DNA of 64,000 bases from CAYWEM01 sp964457225 (GCA_964457225.1 CAYWEM010000003.1:62001-126000), one strand, 5' to 3'. Counted from the stretch's first letter, positions 24,910-34,396 are shown. Made by a program: numbers and translations. Notes: generated by a model not told the origin, from the letters alone.

Positions 24910-26418
24910 ATGTCATTGCTGATCAAGATCGACCGGGAAAAAAAAGAAGCACTTTTCCGCCAAATCGTAAACCAAATCAGCAGGATGATTGAAGACGGAT
25001 CACTCCCGCCCGGAGCACGTCTTCCCGCAAGCCGGAAACTGGCCCAAATACTGGCGCTTGACCGCTCAACCGTATTGAACGCTTATGCGGAACTCCAGGC
25101 CCTGGGATACCTGCGCAGCCGCCAGGGCTCATACACCACGGTCAGCCTGCGAAGGAAAAAGAATGCGCAGGTAAAACTCCGCGAACCTGATTTCGACTGG
25201 GCCGCTTTGACCAATGAGGAATCCGAGCAGGTTTACCGCGGGTTCATGGAGTATTCCATGCTGGTTCGGCAACCGGCCGAGCAGACCAAAATGCTTGACC
25301 TGGCTTCTATAGAGCTGGATCCCCGGCTTTATCCCATGGACCACCTGCGTACCTGCCTGCGCCAGGTGATGGCCGAAAAAGGAGCCGAGGCACTCCGCTA
25401 TGGCCATCCGGCCGGCCTGCCTGACCTGCGCCTGACCCTGGCCCGCAGAATGCGCCTGCACGGCATCACAGTTTCCGCCCGTGAAATCCTGATCTGTAAT
25501 GGAGCTCAACAGGGCCTGGATCTGATCATGAGAGTATTGGGCGGCAAGGGGCGCTCAGTCGCGCTGGAATCGCCAACCTATGCCAGCATTCTCCCTCTGT
25601 TGCAACTGAACAGACTCAGCGCCGTCGGCATTCAAATGAAGGAAGACGGCATAGATCTTGAGGAACTGGAAACAACTTTGAAAAAACGTAAACCTCTCTT
25701 TATTTACACCATGCCCAGTTTTCAAAATCCAACCGGCCTGACCGCAGCCCACGCCAAGCGGGAAAAACTGCTTGACCTGGCCTGCAAATATCGGACACCT
25801 GTCGTTGAAGATGGTTTCGAGGATGACATGAAATACGAGGGGCCGGTACCTCTGCCGATCAAATCGATTGACTCCGAGGGCCTGGTGATTTACCTCGGCA
25901 CTTTTTCCAAGACCCTTTTTCCCGGATTGAGGATCGGCTGGATCACCGCGGGCCGCACACTGATCGACCGGCTGGCGGCCGCAAAACGCTTCAGCGATCT
26001 GGGCAGCGGCACGCTGGACCAGATGCTGCTCGATCGTTTCTGCAGGCTGGGTTTCTACGACCTGCACCTGCAGCGCATGCACCGGGTAATGCGCAAGCGG
26101 ATGCGTCGGGCATTGCAGGCCGCCGGAGATTTTTTCCCGCCGAAAATCAGCTGGACCCGGCCCCAAGGCGGTTATACCATCTGGGTCAGGTTACCTGAAA
26201 GTTTCCCGGCCCGGGTTTTACACGACTGCGCCAGGGAAGAAAACCTGCTTGTCTCAGCCGGAGGGATTTTCTTTCCGGGCAACAGACCATCAGAATTCGT
26301 GCGCCTTTCCATAGCCCGCCTTAATGAAGCTGAAATTGTAACGGCCTTTTACCGGCTCAGCCTTGTCTGGAGAAAACTGTTGTCCCCGGCTCGGATCAGG
26401 CCCGGAACGGGGCTATAA
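24910..26418 (+). CDS. MocR/PdxR-family transcriptional regulator (GntR HTH + aminotransferase fold)
   Basis: 502 residues. The N-terminal winged helix of GntR type (about 13-75) has LPPGARLPASRKLAQILALDRSTVLNAYAELQALGYL. The rest is a class I aminotransferase-like domain with YGHPAGLPDLR, the PSFQNPTGL segment and a likely PLP lysine in GTFSKTLFPGLRIGW. Such proteins bind PLP as effector and control vitamin B6, GABA, taurine or other amine metabolism. Which one applies here cannot be told. Divergent from the methyltransferase at 24810 with a shared control region. Confidence 0.9.
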   Translation: MSLLIKIDREKKEALFRQIVNQISRMIEDGSLPPGARLPASRKLAQILALDRSTVLNAYAELQALGYLRSRQGSYTTVSLRRKKNAQVKLREPDFDWAALTNEESEQVYRGFMEYSMLVRQPAEQTKMLDLASIELDPRLYPMDHLRTCLRQVMAEKGAEALRYGHPAGLPDLRLTLARRMRLHGITVSAREILICNGAQQGLDLIMRVLGGKGRSVALESPTYASILPLLQLNRLSAVGIQMKEDGIDLEELETTLKKRKPLFIYTMPSFQNPTGLTAAHAKREKLLDLACKYRTPVVEDGFEDDMKYEGPVPLPIKSIDSEGLVIYLGTFSKTLFPGLRIGWITAGRTLIDRLAAAKRFSDLGSGTLDQMLLDRFCRLGFYDLHLQRMHRVMRKRMRRALQAAGDFFPPKISWTRPQGGYTIWVRLPESFPARVLHDCAREENLLVSAGGIFFPGNRPSEFVRLSIARLNEAEIVTAFYRLSLVWRKLLSPARIRPGTGL

Positions 26419-26497
26419 CACATCATCCTGAAGAAAAACCGTGAATATCTTTTTGGGTACGAAAAATCGTCAGCAGAAAGGATTCAGCAGGGGAAAA

Positions 26498-26590
<93 letters not shown>

Positions 26591-26602
26591 AGTTATTCAT
26601 CA

Positions 26603-26686
<84 letters not shown>

Positions 26687-26699
26687 TCATAAAGGCTGA

Positions 26700-27077
26700 T
26701 CAATCCTGTTCCGGCTCTTCCAGTTCAGGAGTGTCGGTTTCCTCTGCCGGCCGGTTTTCATCCTCAGCAACTCCGCCTTCCTGCTGATCGACTTTCTGTT
26801 CCTGCTTGACGTCTTCCTTGCCGAACACCGAGCCGGCGAAATCGCTCTTGCGGGCTGAAATGATCCAGAGCAGCAACGAAGTCACCATGAAGAGAACCGC
26901 CAGGGTGGTGGTCATCTTGGACAGGAAAGTGGCCGCACTGCGCGGACCGAAGGTCGACTGACTGCCGAACCCGCCGAAGGCTCCGGCCAGGTCGGCCTGC
27001 TTGCCGCTCTGTAAAAGCACGACAACTACCAGCAGAAAACAAACAAACACGTGCACGAAGAGTAAAAAACCTTCCAA
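26700..27077 (-). CDS. secG: Protein translocase subunit SecG
   Basis: 125 residues, inner-membrane component of SecYEG. Two helices (about 2-22 and 55-76) flank the family segment VLLQSGKQADLAGAFGGFGSQSTFG; the acidic Glu/Asp-rich C-terminal tail of about 45 residues is longer than in E. coli. The start is a TTG at 27077, supported by AGGAGG five bases upstream. It follows tpiA, the common tpiA-secG-tRNA-Leu arrangement of many bacteria. Confidence 0.93.
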   Translation of the reverse strand: MEGFLLFVHVFVCFLLVVVVLLQSGKQADLAGAFGGFGSQSTFGPRSAATFLSKMTTTLAVLFMVTSLLLWIISARKSDFAGSVFGKEDVKQEQKVDQQEGGVAEDENRPAEETDTPELEEPEQD

Positions 27078-27096
27078 ACCGTCCTCCTTGGAACGT

Positions 27097-27840
27097 CTAT
27101 ACCGGGGAATTTTCGATTATAGCATAAAAGCTTTCAACATTCAACGAAGCGCCACCCACCAGCAGGCCGTCTATATCAGGCTCGGACAGAAGCTCCCGGC
27201 TGTTTTCAGGCTTGGCTGAACCACCGTACAGAAGGAAAACGGCGTTAGGATCAGCCACCATGCCGGCCAGCCAGTTTCGGATCAGGGCGTGGATTTCCTG
27301 GGCCTGGGCGGAAGTGGCGTTCCGGCCTGTACCGATGGCCCAGACCGGCTCATAGGCGATGATGACCTCTGCCAGTTCCGCCGGGGAAAAATCCCGGAAA
27401 GCCGCCTCAAGCTGTCCCAGTACCTTTTCCCGGGTTCGCCCCTGCTCGCGCTCATCCAGGGTTTCGCCCAGGCAGCAAACCGGCTTCAGGCCGACTGCCA
27501 GGGCCGCTTTCAACTTCCGATTGACCAGGTCATCGCTTTCGCCGAACAACTCGCGTCTTTCCGAATGCCCCACCAGCACGTAATCAGCCAGTTCCCTGAC
27601 CATGACTGCCGAGATTTCCCCGGTAAATGCACCCTGGCTTTTAAAGTGGATGTTCTGGGCTCCCAGTTTCACGTTCCGGCAATTTTCCGCCGCCATCAAA
27701 GCCAGGGAAGTGGCCGGGGGAAAAACAACCACCCCGGATGCGATGCCGTTCAGCCTGGGGTCCAGGTCGCGCAGAAAAGCGATGCTTTCCGAGGCGGTTT
27801 TGTGCATCTTCCAGTTGCCGGCTATCAGCTTTTTTTTCAT
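27097..27840 (-). CDS. tpiA: Triose-phosphate isomerase
   Basis: 247 residues, converts dihydroxyacetone phosphate and glyceraldehyde 3-phosphate in glycolysis and gluconeogenesis. Catalytic Lys11 (GNWKMHKT), His near 95 (VGHSERRELFGE), Glu near 167 (AYEPVWAIGTG) and the phosphate-binding YGGSAKPEN are present. The ATG at 27840 lies three bases after the pgk stop with GGAGAAA upstream. Confidence 0.98.
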   Translation of the reverse strand: MKKKLIAGNWKMHKTASESIAFLRDLDPRLNGIASGVVVFPPATSLALMAAENCRNVKLGAQNIHFKSQGAFTGEISAVMVRELADYVLVGHSERRELFGESDDLVNRKLKAALAVGLKPVCCLGETLDEREQGRTREKVLGQLEAAFRDFSPAELAEVIIAYEPVWAIGTGRNATSAQAQEIHALIRNWLAGMVADPNAVFLLYGGSAKPENSRELLSEPDIDGLLVGGASLNVESFYAIIENSPV

Positions 27841-27843
27841 CTG

Positions 27844-29034
27844 TTATTTCTCCGTCAGGCTTTTTATTCCGGGCAGTTCCACTCCGGCCAGGAATTCCAG
27901 GGAGGCCCCCCCTCCGGTGGAAACATGGCTGATCCGGTCGCTCACTCCGGCCCGGTTGACCGCGGCCACGGTATCACCGCCTCCGATAATGGTTACCCCC
28001 CGGTTCGCGGCCACAGCCGCGGCCAGTTCCATGGTGCCGCCTGAAAAGAGATCTACTTCAAAAACCCCCATTGGTCCGTTCCAGACAACCATTTCGGCTT
28101 CAGCCACCCGTTCACGGTAGAGTTCGGTCGTCTCCGGGCCGATATCCAAACCCATCATTCCCGGATCGATATCCCGGCCGCTGGCCACGAATTTGATCGT
28201 GACTTCCGGTTCAATCTGCTGAGCGGTTATGTGATCGAGAGGCAGAAGCACTTCAGTTCCCAGGGCGCCGGCCTGGGCCAGTATTTCGGTACAGTTGTCC
28301 AACTGTTCTTCCTCGACCCGGGAATTTCCTACCGGGGTGCCCAGGGCCCTGAGGAAAGTATAGGCCATGGCGCCGCCGATCAGTATGTGCTCCGCTTTCC
28401 CGACGAGATTTCGCAAAACCGGGATCTTGTCCGCCACCTTGGCTCCGCCGAGAATCAGCACTTTTTTCCGCGACGGTGCTTCCAGGGCCAGGCTGAGATA
28501 TTCGATTTCCTTCAGTAACAGCCTGCCGGCCACGGCCAGCGGCACAAAATCACAGATGGCGGCGATGGAAGCATGGGCACGGTGACAGGCGCCGAAAGCA
28601 TCGTTGACGTAATAATCGACGTGCCTGGCCAATTGCCCGGCCAGGGCCGGATCGTTCTTGGTCTCCCCGGGATTGAAGCGCAGGTTTTCCAGCAGCATGA
28701 TTTCACCGGGAGCCAGTTTAAGCTTCATTTCATCAGCCCGGTCACCGACACTTTCCGTGCAGAAAAGCACTTCCCGGCCGAGAAGCCGGCTCAGCCTTTC
28801 AGCCACCCGGCGCAAGCTGAAGGCCTGGTCAGGACCGCCCTTCGGGCGACCGAAATGCGAGGCGCAAATCACCCCGGCGCCCTTTTCCAGGAGTTCCCGA
28901 ATGGTCGGAAGAGAGGCCTGCAGTCGGGTGTCATCACTGATAGCGCCGGAACCGTCCAGCGGCACGTTGAAGTCGTTCCGGAGGAAGATCTTCTTGCCTT
29001 TAACCACCAGGTCGGACAAGGTGTTTTTGGCCAT
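27844..29034 (-). CDS. pgk: Phosphoglycerate kinase
   Basis: 396 residues; transfers phosphate from 1,3-bisphosphoglycerate to ADP. The N-terminal substrate motif LRNDFNVPLD, HFGRPKG, the central LLENLRFNPGETKND, and the C-terminal nucleotide-binding NGPMGVFE and GGGDTVAAV are intact. Second gene of the gap-pgk-tpiA-secG operon, nine bases after gap. Confidence 0.98.
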   Translation of the reverse strand: MAKNTLSDLVVKGKKIFLRNDFNVPLDGSGAISDDTRLQASLPTIRELLEKGAGVICASHFGRPKGGPDQAFSLRRVAERLSRLLGREVLFCTESVGDRADEMKLKLAPGEIMLLENLRFNPGETKNDPALAGQLARHVDYYVNDAFGACHRAHASIAAICDFVPLAVAGRLLLKEIEYLSLALEAPSRKKVLILGGAKVADKIPVLRNLVGKAEHILIGGAMAYTFLRALGTPVGNSRVEEEQLDNCTEILAQAGALGTEVLLPLDHITAQQIEPEVTIKFVASGRDIDPGMMGLDIGPETTELYRERVAEAEMVVWNGPMGVFEVDLFSGGTMELAAAVAANRGVTIIGGGDTVAAVNRAGVSDRISHVSTGGGASLEFLAGVELPGIKSLTEK

Positions 29035-29043
29035 GCTCGGCGC

Positions 29044-30042
29044 TCACATCAACTTTGTGATCAAATCACGCACCCGGCAGGAATAAGCCCATTCGTTGTC
29101 GTACCAGGCCAGGACTTTCAGCAGGTCGCCTTCAATGACCAGGATATTGTCCATGTCCACCACCGCAGAGCGTTCTTCACCGACGTAATCGACTGAAACC
29201 AGCGGCTCGTGACTGCAGCCCAGAATACCGCGAAGCTCTCCGGCGGCCGCTTTTTCAAAGGCGGCGGCCACTTCTTCCCTGCTGACCTTGCGGCCCAGGG
29301 ATACCACCAGGTCAACCGCGGAAACATTCGGGGTCGGCACCCGCAATGAAGTTCCGTGAAGTTTTCCCTGCAGGTCCTTGATCACCAGTCCGACCGCCTT
29401 GGCCGCCCCGGTGGAAGTGGGAATCATTGACAGGGCCGCGGCCCGGGCCCGGCGCAGATCCTTGTGCGGCAGATCGAGAATCCGCTGGTCATTGGTATAT
29501 GAATGAATAGTGGTCATGTTGCCCTTGAGAATGGTGAACGAGTCGTGGAGAACCTTGGCCACCGGGGCCACGCAATTGGTGGTGCATGAAGCATTTGATA
29601 TTATGTGGTGTTTTTCGGGCTGGTAATCACCGTCGTTGACTCCCAGCACCACCGTCAAATCAGGATCCGTGGCCGGGGCCGAGATAACGACCTTGGCCGC
29701 GCCGGCGGCGAGGTGTTTTTCAGCATCAGCTCTCTTGGTGAAAAGCCCGGTCGATTCAACCACCACGTCGATCTTTTTTTCTTTCCAGGGCAGTTGGGCC
29801 GGATCCTTCACCGCTGACACCGAGATCTCTCTGCCGGCCACCACTATACTGTCATCAGTATGCTTGACTTCGGCGGCGAAACGGCCGAAAACCGAATCGT
29901 ACTTCAGCAGGTGAGCCAGGGTGCGGGCATCTGTGATGTCGTTGATATGAACGATCTCAATTCCCGGAAAACCATGACCGGCCCGCAGAATGTTCCGCCC
30001 GATTCTGCCGAAACCATTGACGGCGACTCTGATATTTTTCAT
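29044..30042 (-). CDS. gap: Glyceraldehyde-3-phosphate dehydrogenase (type I)
   Basis: 332 residues. NAD-binding start AVNGFGRIGRN, Asp36 in INDITD (suggesting NAD+ preference), catalytic Cys153 in SNASCTTNC, His in TIHSYTNDQ, and the C-terminal WYDNEWAYSCR. First gene of the glycolytic operon with GAGGAGG before ATG 30042. I could not find a convincing promoter in 30043-30128, although TATAGAAT lies about 20-30 bases upstream of the start. Confidence 0.98.
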   Translation of the reverse strand: MKNIRVAVNGFGRIGRNILRAGHGFPGIEIVHINDITDARTLAHLLKYDSVFGRFAAEVKHTDDSIVVAGREISVSAVKDPAQLPWKEKKIDVVVESTGLFTKRADAEKHLAAGAAKVVISAPATDPDLTVVLGVNDGDYQPEKHHIISNASCTTNCVAPVAKVLHDSFTILKGNMTTIHSYTNDQRILDLPHKDLRRARAAALSMIPTSTGAAKAVGLVIKDLQGKLHGTSLRVPTPNVSAVDLVVSLGRKVSREEVAAAFEKAAAGELRGILGCSHEPLVSVDYVGEERSAVVDMDNILVIEGDLLKVLAWYDNEWAYSCRVRDLITKLM

Positions 30043-30128
30043 GAAATGAACCTCCTCAATATTCTATAAGGAATTACTATCACAAGGCCGACTCGTTTTC
30101 AAGTGTACTGAAAACCAAGTAAAAACGG

Positions 30129-30158
30129 TTGCTTTGCCTTTTGTTTTTTGCATATAAT
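30129..30158 (+). promoter_or_regulatory. Promoter of the zinc-ribbon gene trio
   Basis: TTGCTT (30129-30134), 18-base spacer, perfect TATAAT (30153-30158). The start near 30165 leaves about six bases before the ATG at 30171 and there is no Shine-Dalgarno, so the message is nearly leaderless. Confidence 0.65.
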
Positions 30159-30170
30159 TGACCCGGCAAA

Positions 30171-30905
30171 ATGAAAACAACCGCTGACAAACCTGAAAAA
30201 AAACTGAAGCGGCCGACCTGCCCCAAGTGCAGTGCCCCGATCACCCGCCAGGGTGAAGAGCTGGTCAGCCGTTGTTCTTTCTGCCTCAGCGCCCTGATGC
30301 TCGATCTCGACGGCTGGCACTGTGTTTTCAGGCATAACCCGCAAATATCCAGGGAACGCCTGCCGCTTTACCTCAAGGATTTTTTCGGCCGCAGCGCCGC
30401 TCTCAATCCGCCGCGCCTGCTCGACAGCGAGCCCTGGCTGCTCCCCTTCTGGCAGAAAAGCGGGTGGAAATCACTGCGGCCGGCCAACTCGGCCTTTCCG
30501 GCCGTCAGCCTGCCGCGCCCTTCATCGGCATCCCAGCCCTACAATCCGCAGGATACGGAATCAATCGGTTTCATGCCGGCCGATATTGACCAGTCCGGAG
30601 AAGAATCGGAAGATCTCCAGGCCGACCTCGTCTACCTGCCGTTTTACAAGATCAGCCTGGAAATCGACGGCGAAAAATACCAACTGCTCCTTGATGCAAT
30701 CAGCGGCATTGTTTATGGGGATTATCCCGGGGCCTCCGAAATTCATCCGGCCCGCAACAGGTTCTACCAGTTCAGCGCGGCCGGACTGGTCTTTTTCTCA
30801 ATTTTTTTCCTGATTGAAAACCCCCTGCCGCCCTTCCTGATCAGCATGCTCCTGTTCCTGTTCATCCTGTTCCTTCCGCCCCTGTCCGGCCGGAGGCCCC
30901 GCTGA
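30171..30905 (+). CDS. Unknown membrane protein with N-terminal zinc ribbon (trio, gene 1)
   Basis: I do not recognise a named family. 244 residues: a zinc ribbon (CPKC at 17-20, CSFC about 18 residues later), a soluble middle part, a segment DLVYLPFYKISLEIDGEKYQ followed by LLLDAISGIVYGDYP (like a PepSY or zinc-ribbon-associated beta motif), and two closely spaced C-terminal membrane helices (about 203-240). The cysteines would face the cytoplasm if both ends do. It overlaps gene 2 by one base (TGATG), so the products are made together. Confidence 0.75.
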   Translation: MKTTADKPEKKLKRPTCPKCSAPITRQGEELVSRCSFCLSALMLDLDGWHCVFRHNPQISRERLPLYLKDFFGRSAALNPPRLLDSEPWLLPFWQKSGWKSLRPANSAFPAVSLPRPSSASQPYNPQDTESIGFMPADIDQSGEESEDLQADLVYLPFYKISLEIDGEKYQLLLDAISGIVYGDYPGASEIHPARNRFYQFSAAGLVFFSIFFLIENPLPPFLISMLLFLFILFLPPLSGRRPR

Positions 30906-31951
30906 TGACAGCCAGGGTGCCGGCCTGCGCCAAGTGCGGCAGCCCGGTGCCGGTCGTGGGCGGCCAATTCCTGGTCAACTGCCGCTATTGCGGGCACCGC
31001 TATTTCATGCAGAACCCGGAAAAACCGGCGCTTGTTCTCCGGGAAAACTGCAGCCTGGAAGACGCCAAGTATATTTTGAACCGGGCTTTCCAACAACCCG
31101 GAACCGACCGGGAATTTGCCGGCCGGGCTTTTTTAGAAAGAGCCCTGCTGTATTATGTGCCTTTTTACGACATCACCGGCACAAGGGCCGGTTACCGAAA
31201 ACATCCCGGGAATGCCCCGCCTTCACCTTCCAGCCTGATCAGGTCCCTGGCTTTCAAACCCGGATCTCCACTGCATCGTCTTTCAGTCCAGGCTGAAGAA
31301 CGACTCCCGGTGGAAGACCAAACTGTTTTTTCCAGCAATTCCTTTCAATACTATGCCCCGGCCTCATCATTCATGCTGGAAAAATTACCCGGACTCGATC
31401 CCTCCTTCCTGGAACAAGCCGTTCTGGAGGCCGACCAAATTCCATTCGATCCGCTTGAACTCCGCCGCCGCGGCGTTTTACTGGCCCCGGAATTGCCCCC
31501 CCCGGCAGCGGAAACTCAACATGGCGGCGACAGGGAACTGGTGGAACTGCAGGTCAGGCTGGTTTACCTTCCGGTCTGGGAGCTCAGTTTCAGCTTCCAG
31601 GGCCTGATCTTTAAAAGTTACCTCAACGCCGCCGACCGAACACCGCTGCTGGTGAATTCCCTGGCTGATTCAACCAGGAACCGGGCTCTTTCCCTCTCCG
31701 CACTGCTCGCTTTCGCCGTGGTGCTGGCCCATACACTCCGCTCGGGGCTGAGCGGATCATTCATGGCCATGATCTTTTTTTTCGCTTTCGCGGCACTTCT
31801 CAAACTGATGGCCGATTACCTCTGGAGCCTATTTTCGGGCCGCTTTTACCGGGAACTTCTGCCCGGAGGTCAGGGCTCGCAGATCAGGCCGATCAGGGAG
31901 ACATCCCTGAAAAAAGTATTGATTTCCATCTTCAAAAGGCGCCGCTCATGA
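30905..31951 (+). CDS. Unknown membrane protein with N-terminal zinc ribbon (trio, gene 2)
   Basis: 348 residues, family not recognised. Zinc ribbon with CAKC at 8-11 and CRYC near 28-31; a first hydrophobic motif LLYYVPFYDITGT near 80; a second LVYLPVWELSFSFQG with SYLNAADRTP near 225; and two or three membrane helices (about 258-312). It shares the order ribbon, L-x-PF[YW] motif, membrane helices with gene 1, so the two are probably distant paralogues. It overlaps gene 3 by four bases (ATGA). Confidence 0.75.
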   Translation: MTARVPACAKCGSPVPVVGGQFLVNCRYCGHRYFMQNPEKPALVLRENCSLEDAKYILNRAFQQPGTDREFAGRAFLERALLYYVPFYDITGTRAGYRKHPGNAPPSPSSLIRSLAFKPGSPLHRLSVQAEERLPVEDQTVFSSNSFQYYAPASSFMLEKLPGLDPSFLEQAVLEADQIPFDPLELRRRGVLLAPELPPPAAETQHGGDRELVELQVRLVYLPVWELSFSFQGLIFKSYLNAADRTPLLVNSLADSTRNRALSLSALLAFAVVLAHTLRSGLSGSFMAMIFFFAFAALLKLMADYLWSLFSGRFYRELLPGGQGSQIRPIRETSLKKVLISIFKRRRS

Positions 31952-32514
31952 CCAGGTTGCCGATGATTGAACTGCATTGCCGCAAATGCCGCAAACCACT
32001 GCTCGGAGAAAACAACAGCCTGGTTTTTTTCTGCCTGGACTGCGCCTTGGCCCTGAACCTGGAAAACGATGCTTCTTCCTGGCACGAGGTCAGATCCTGC
32101 CGGGCGGCCCTGGAAGAAGCCGGGGAAAAGTTTTACCTGGCTTTCTGGCAATTCGAGGGAGAATTCCAGGGCAGCAAAATACCGGACCGACGATTGTATT
32201 TCGTCCCGGCCACGGTGATAAGAAACACCAATTACTTCGGTGACCTCGGCCTGTACTACACCCGCAGACAGCCCCCGACTCCGCCGGCTCCGCTGGAAAA
32301 AATCCGGGTTTTCCCGGCCGACCGCAGCCTGGCCACGGCCCAGCGCTTCGCTGCCCTTTATTTCATGAAACAGTTCGAATCAGCCGGCCAAACGGATTTG
32401 CCGAAACTCGAGTTTTTCACCGCTGAAATCCTGCTGGTTCCTTTTTTCTCCAGGGACAAGGGAGTTTATGACGGTTTGCTGGGCTGGCGTTACCCGGCCG
32501 GCATCCTGCTGTAA
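31948..32514 (+). CDS. Unknown soluble zinc-ribbon protein (trio, gene 3)
   Basis: 188 residues, family not recognised. Zinc ribbon with CRKC at 11-14 and CLDC near 29-32; motifs RLYFVPATVIRNT and a terminal EILLVPFFSRDKGVYDGLLG resemble the PF[YF] motifs of genes 1 and 2. No clear membrane helix, so it may be a soluble partner of the two membrane proteins. The gene ends 76 bases before the next promoter (32591), and nothing is seen in between. Confidence 0.72.
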   Translation: MTRLPMIELHCRKCRKPLLGENNSLVFFCLDCALALNLENDASSWHEVRSCRAALEEAGEKFYLAFWQFEGEFQGSKIPDRRLYFVPATVIRNTNYFGDLGLYYTRRQPPTPPAPLEKIRVFPADRSLATAQRFAALYFMKQFESAGQTDLPKLEFFTAEILLVPFFSRDKGVYDGLLGWRYPAGILL

Positions 32515-32590
32515 ACTCGAACCTGGAACAGAAATTTTTCCGGAAAGTACACCTTCTCGGTTAAAAGCCGCAAAAAAAATACCTGATTGC

Positions 32591-32619
32591 TTGAAACTGG
32601 TCAATTCATATCTTATAAT
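32591..32619 (+). promoter_or_regulatory. Promoter for the gene at 32641
   Basis: TTGAAA (32591-32596), 17-base spacer and TATAAT (32614-32619). The start near 32626 leaves a 15-base leader containing GAGG. Confidence 0.75.
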
Positions 32620-32640
32620 CCTGAAAAGCGAGGTGAGTCA

Positions 32641-33270
32641 ATGGAAGTATTCATAAACGGCAGCAAAAGCGATTACCAGCCGACCGCGGAAAGCACCTGG
32701 GAGCAAATGACCGCGGAACTGCTGAAAGACAGGATCAACCCCAATCACGGCATAGTCAAGATGATGGTGGACGGTCAGGAGAATTTTGATTTCATGTTTG
32801 AACGCAAAACAGAGGTCATAGCCGACTCGGTAAAAGTGGTGGAGTTTTACACCAAGGACCTGGCCTCGATTACCACCGACGGCTTCCTGAAGGCCGGAGT
32901 CCTGATCCGTGACATGCACGGGGAAATAGAAAAAACAGCCGCTCTGTTTCGCCAGGGAGAGGTGCAGGAAGGATCCAAGAGATTGATCGGGGTATTTGAA
33001 GCATTCAAGCCCCTGATAACCTTCATCAACACTGTCGGACAGAGTTTCGGGCTTGATTTCGGCCAGATCGAGTACGATAAGGGGCATACCGTCCGCAGCA
33101 AAATTCAGTCATTTCTGAAAACCTTTGAAGAGCTGGTCGGTTCCCAGGAGAAGAAAGATTTCATTGAACTGGCCGACTTTCTGGAATACCAGTTGCTGGA
33201 GGATCTGGACGGCTGGAACCAGCTGATTTCAACCCTGCAGGCGGCCTTGAACAAGAAAGACCCGTCCTGA
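32641..33270 (+). CDS. Unknown cytoplasmic protein
   Basis: 209 residues, no family recognised. No signal peptide or membrane helix. The N-terminal part (MEVFINGSKSDYQPTAESTW) has a short beta-hairpin look and is followed by GIVKMMVDGQENFDFMFERK. The second half is helical and charged, with LRQGEVQEGSKRLIGVFEAF-like helices. The ATG at 32641 follows GAGGTGA; the longer frame from 32587 would start before the promoter. One base separates it from the oxidoreductase gene, so the two are probably co-expressed. Confidence 0.75.
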   Translation: MEVFINGSKSDYQPTAESTWEQMTAELLKDRINPNHGIVKMMVDGQENFDFMFERKTEVIADSVKVVEFYTKDLASITTDGFLKAGVLIRDMHGEIEKTAALFRQGEVQEGSKRLIGVFEAFKPLITFINTVGQSFGLDFGQIEYDKGHTVRSKIQSFLKTFEELVGSQEKKDFIELADFLEYQLLEDLDGWNQLISTLQAALNKKDPS

Positions 33271-33271
33271 C

Positions 33272-34396
33272 ATGCGCCTGACCGCCGCCCTGGTCGGTTG
33301 CGGCCGGGTCGCCTCCCTGCTTGAGGATGATCCGCTGCGGGCCAAGCCGGCCACTCATCTCGGCGCGCTGGCCGGTATGAGCGAAGAAATAGAATTGATC
33401 GCCCTCTGTGACCTGGACCGGGAAAAACTTGAAAACTGCGGGCGGCGGTGGCAGGTAAACAACCTGTTCCTGGATTACCGGGAGATGATCCGGAAAACCT
33501 CGCCTGACCTGCTTATCATAGCCAGCTGGACCGACAGCCACCACCCGATAGCCCTGTTTGCCTCCGAAAACGGAGTCCGCGGCCTGCTCATAGAAAAACC
33601 GCTGGCCCTGAATCTGCGTCAGGCCCGGGAAATAGTAAACACCTGCCGCCGAAACAAGACCCGGACCGTGATCAACCATGAACGCCGCTGGGATCCCCTT
33701 TACCGGGAAACCCGGAAAATGATTGACCAGGCTTTCCCAGGCCGACTGCTCTCCGTTTCGGCCAGCGTTTTCAGCAACAGTTTCGCCCGGGGGCCCTGGT
33801 CCCAGGTTTTGGCCGGGCACGGCGGCGGACCATTGTTTCATGACGGCACCCACCTGGTTGACATGATTCGCTACCTGGCCGGGGAAATCGCTTGGGTTTC
33901 AGGCCGGGTCGCAGTCACGGATAAAAGCGCCGGCAGTGAAACCTGGGCCTGGGGCTGGCTGGAAACCGTTTCCGGAATACCGGTCTTCCTGGAAGCAGGC
34001 GGAGACCACGATTTTTTTCATTTTGAAATCGACCTGCAGTTTTCCCAAGGTCGCCTCAGAATCGGCAATGGTATCCGGGATTGCTTCGTAAGCAGGGAAT
34101 CAAACCGGTATCAGGGATTCCAGGACCTGGTGCCGACTCCTTTTCCGCCTTTGAGCGAAAACATTAAACCATTCCCCGGAGCCTTAGCTGAACTGTGCCG
34201 GGCGGTCAGGGAAGATCGTGAAGCCAGTTCCTCGGCCCTGGACGGCCTGAAAGCCCTGGAAATAATCTTCGCGCTGTACCGTTCCGCCGCCAGGCGGGGC
34301 AAGCCGGTCAAACTGCCATTTTACATCCGCCGCCACCCCCTTTCCAGGCTGATGGCCGCCATCGACTCGAAACGTAGCAGAACGGGCTCAGGTTAA
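33272..34396 (+). CDS. Gfo/Idh/MocA-family oxidoreductase
   Basis: 374 residues. The N-terminal Rossmann fold starts at LVGCGRVASLLEDD, with ALCDLDREKLE and the family motif IEKPLALNLRQAREI near 109. The C-terminal alpha/beta domain has HDGTHLVDMIRYLAG, which contains the likely catalytic Asp-x-x-x-His region. These NAD(P)-dependent enzymes oxidise or reduce sugars and sugar nucleotides; the substrate is unknown. Starts one base after the preceding stop (TGACATG). Confidence 0.88.
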   Translation: MRLTAALVGCGRVASLLEDDPLRAKPATHLGALAGMSEEIELIALCDLDREKLENCGRRWQVNNLFLDYREMIRKTSPDLLIIASWTDSHHPIALFASENGVRGLLIEKPLALNLRQAREIVNTCRRNKTRTVINHERRWDPLYRETRKMIDQAFPGRLLSVSASVFSNSFARGPWSQVLAGHGGGPLFHDGTHLVDMIRYLAGEIAWVSGRVAVTDKSAGSETWAWGWLETVSGIPVFLEAGGDHDFFHFEIDLQFSQGRLRIGNGIRDCFVSRESNRYQGFQDLVPTPFPPLSENIKPFPGALAELCRAVREDREASSSALDGLKALEIIFALYRSAARRGKPVKLPFYIRRHPLSRLMAAIDSKRSRTGSG

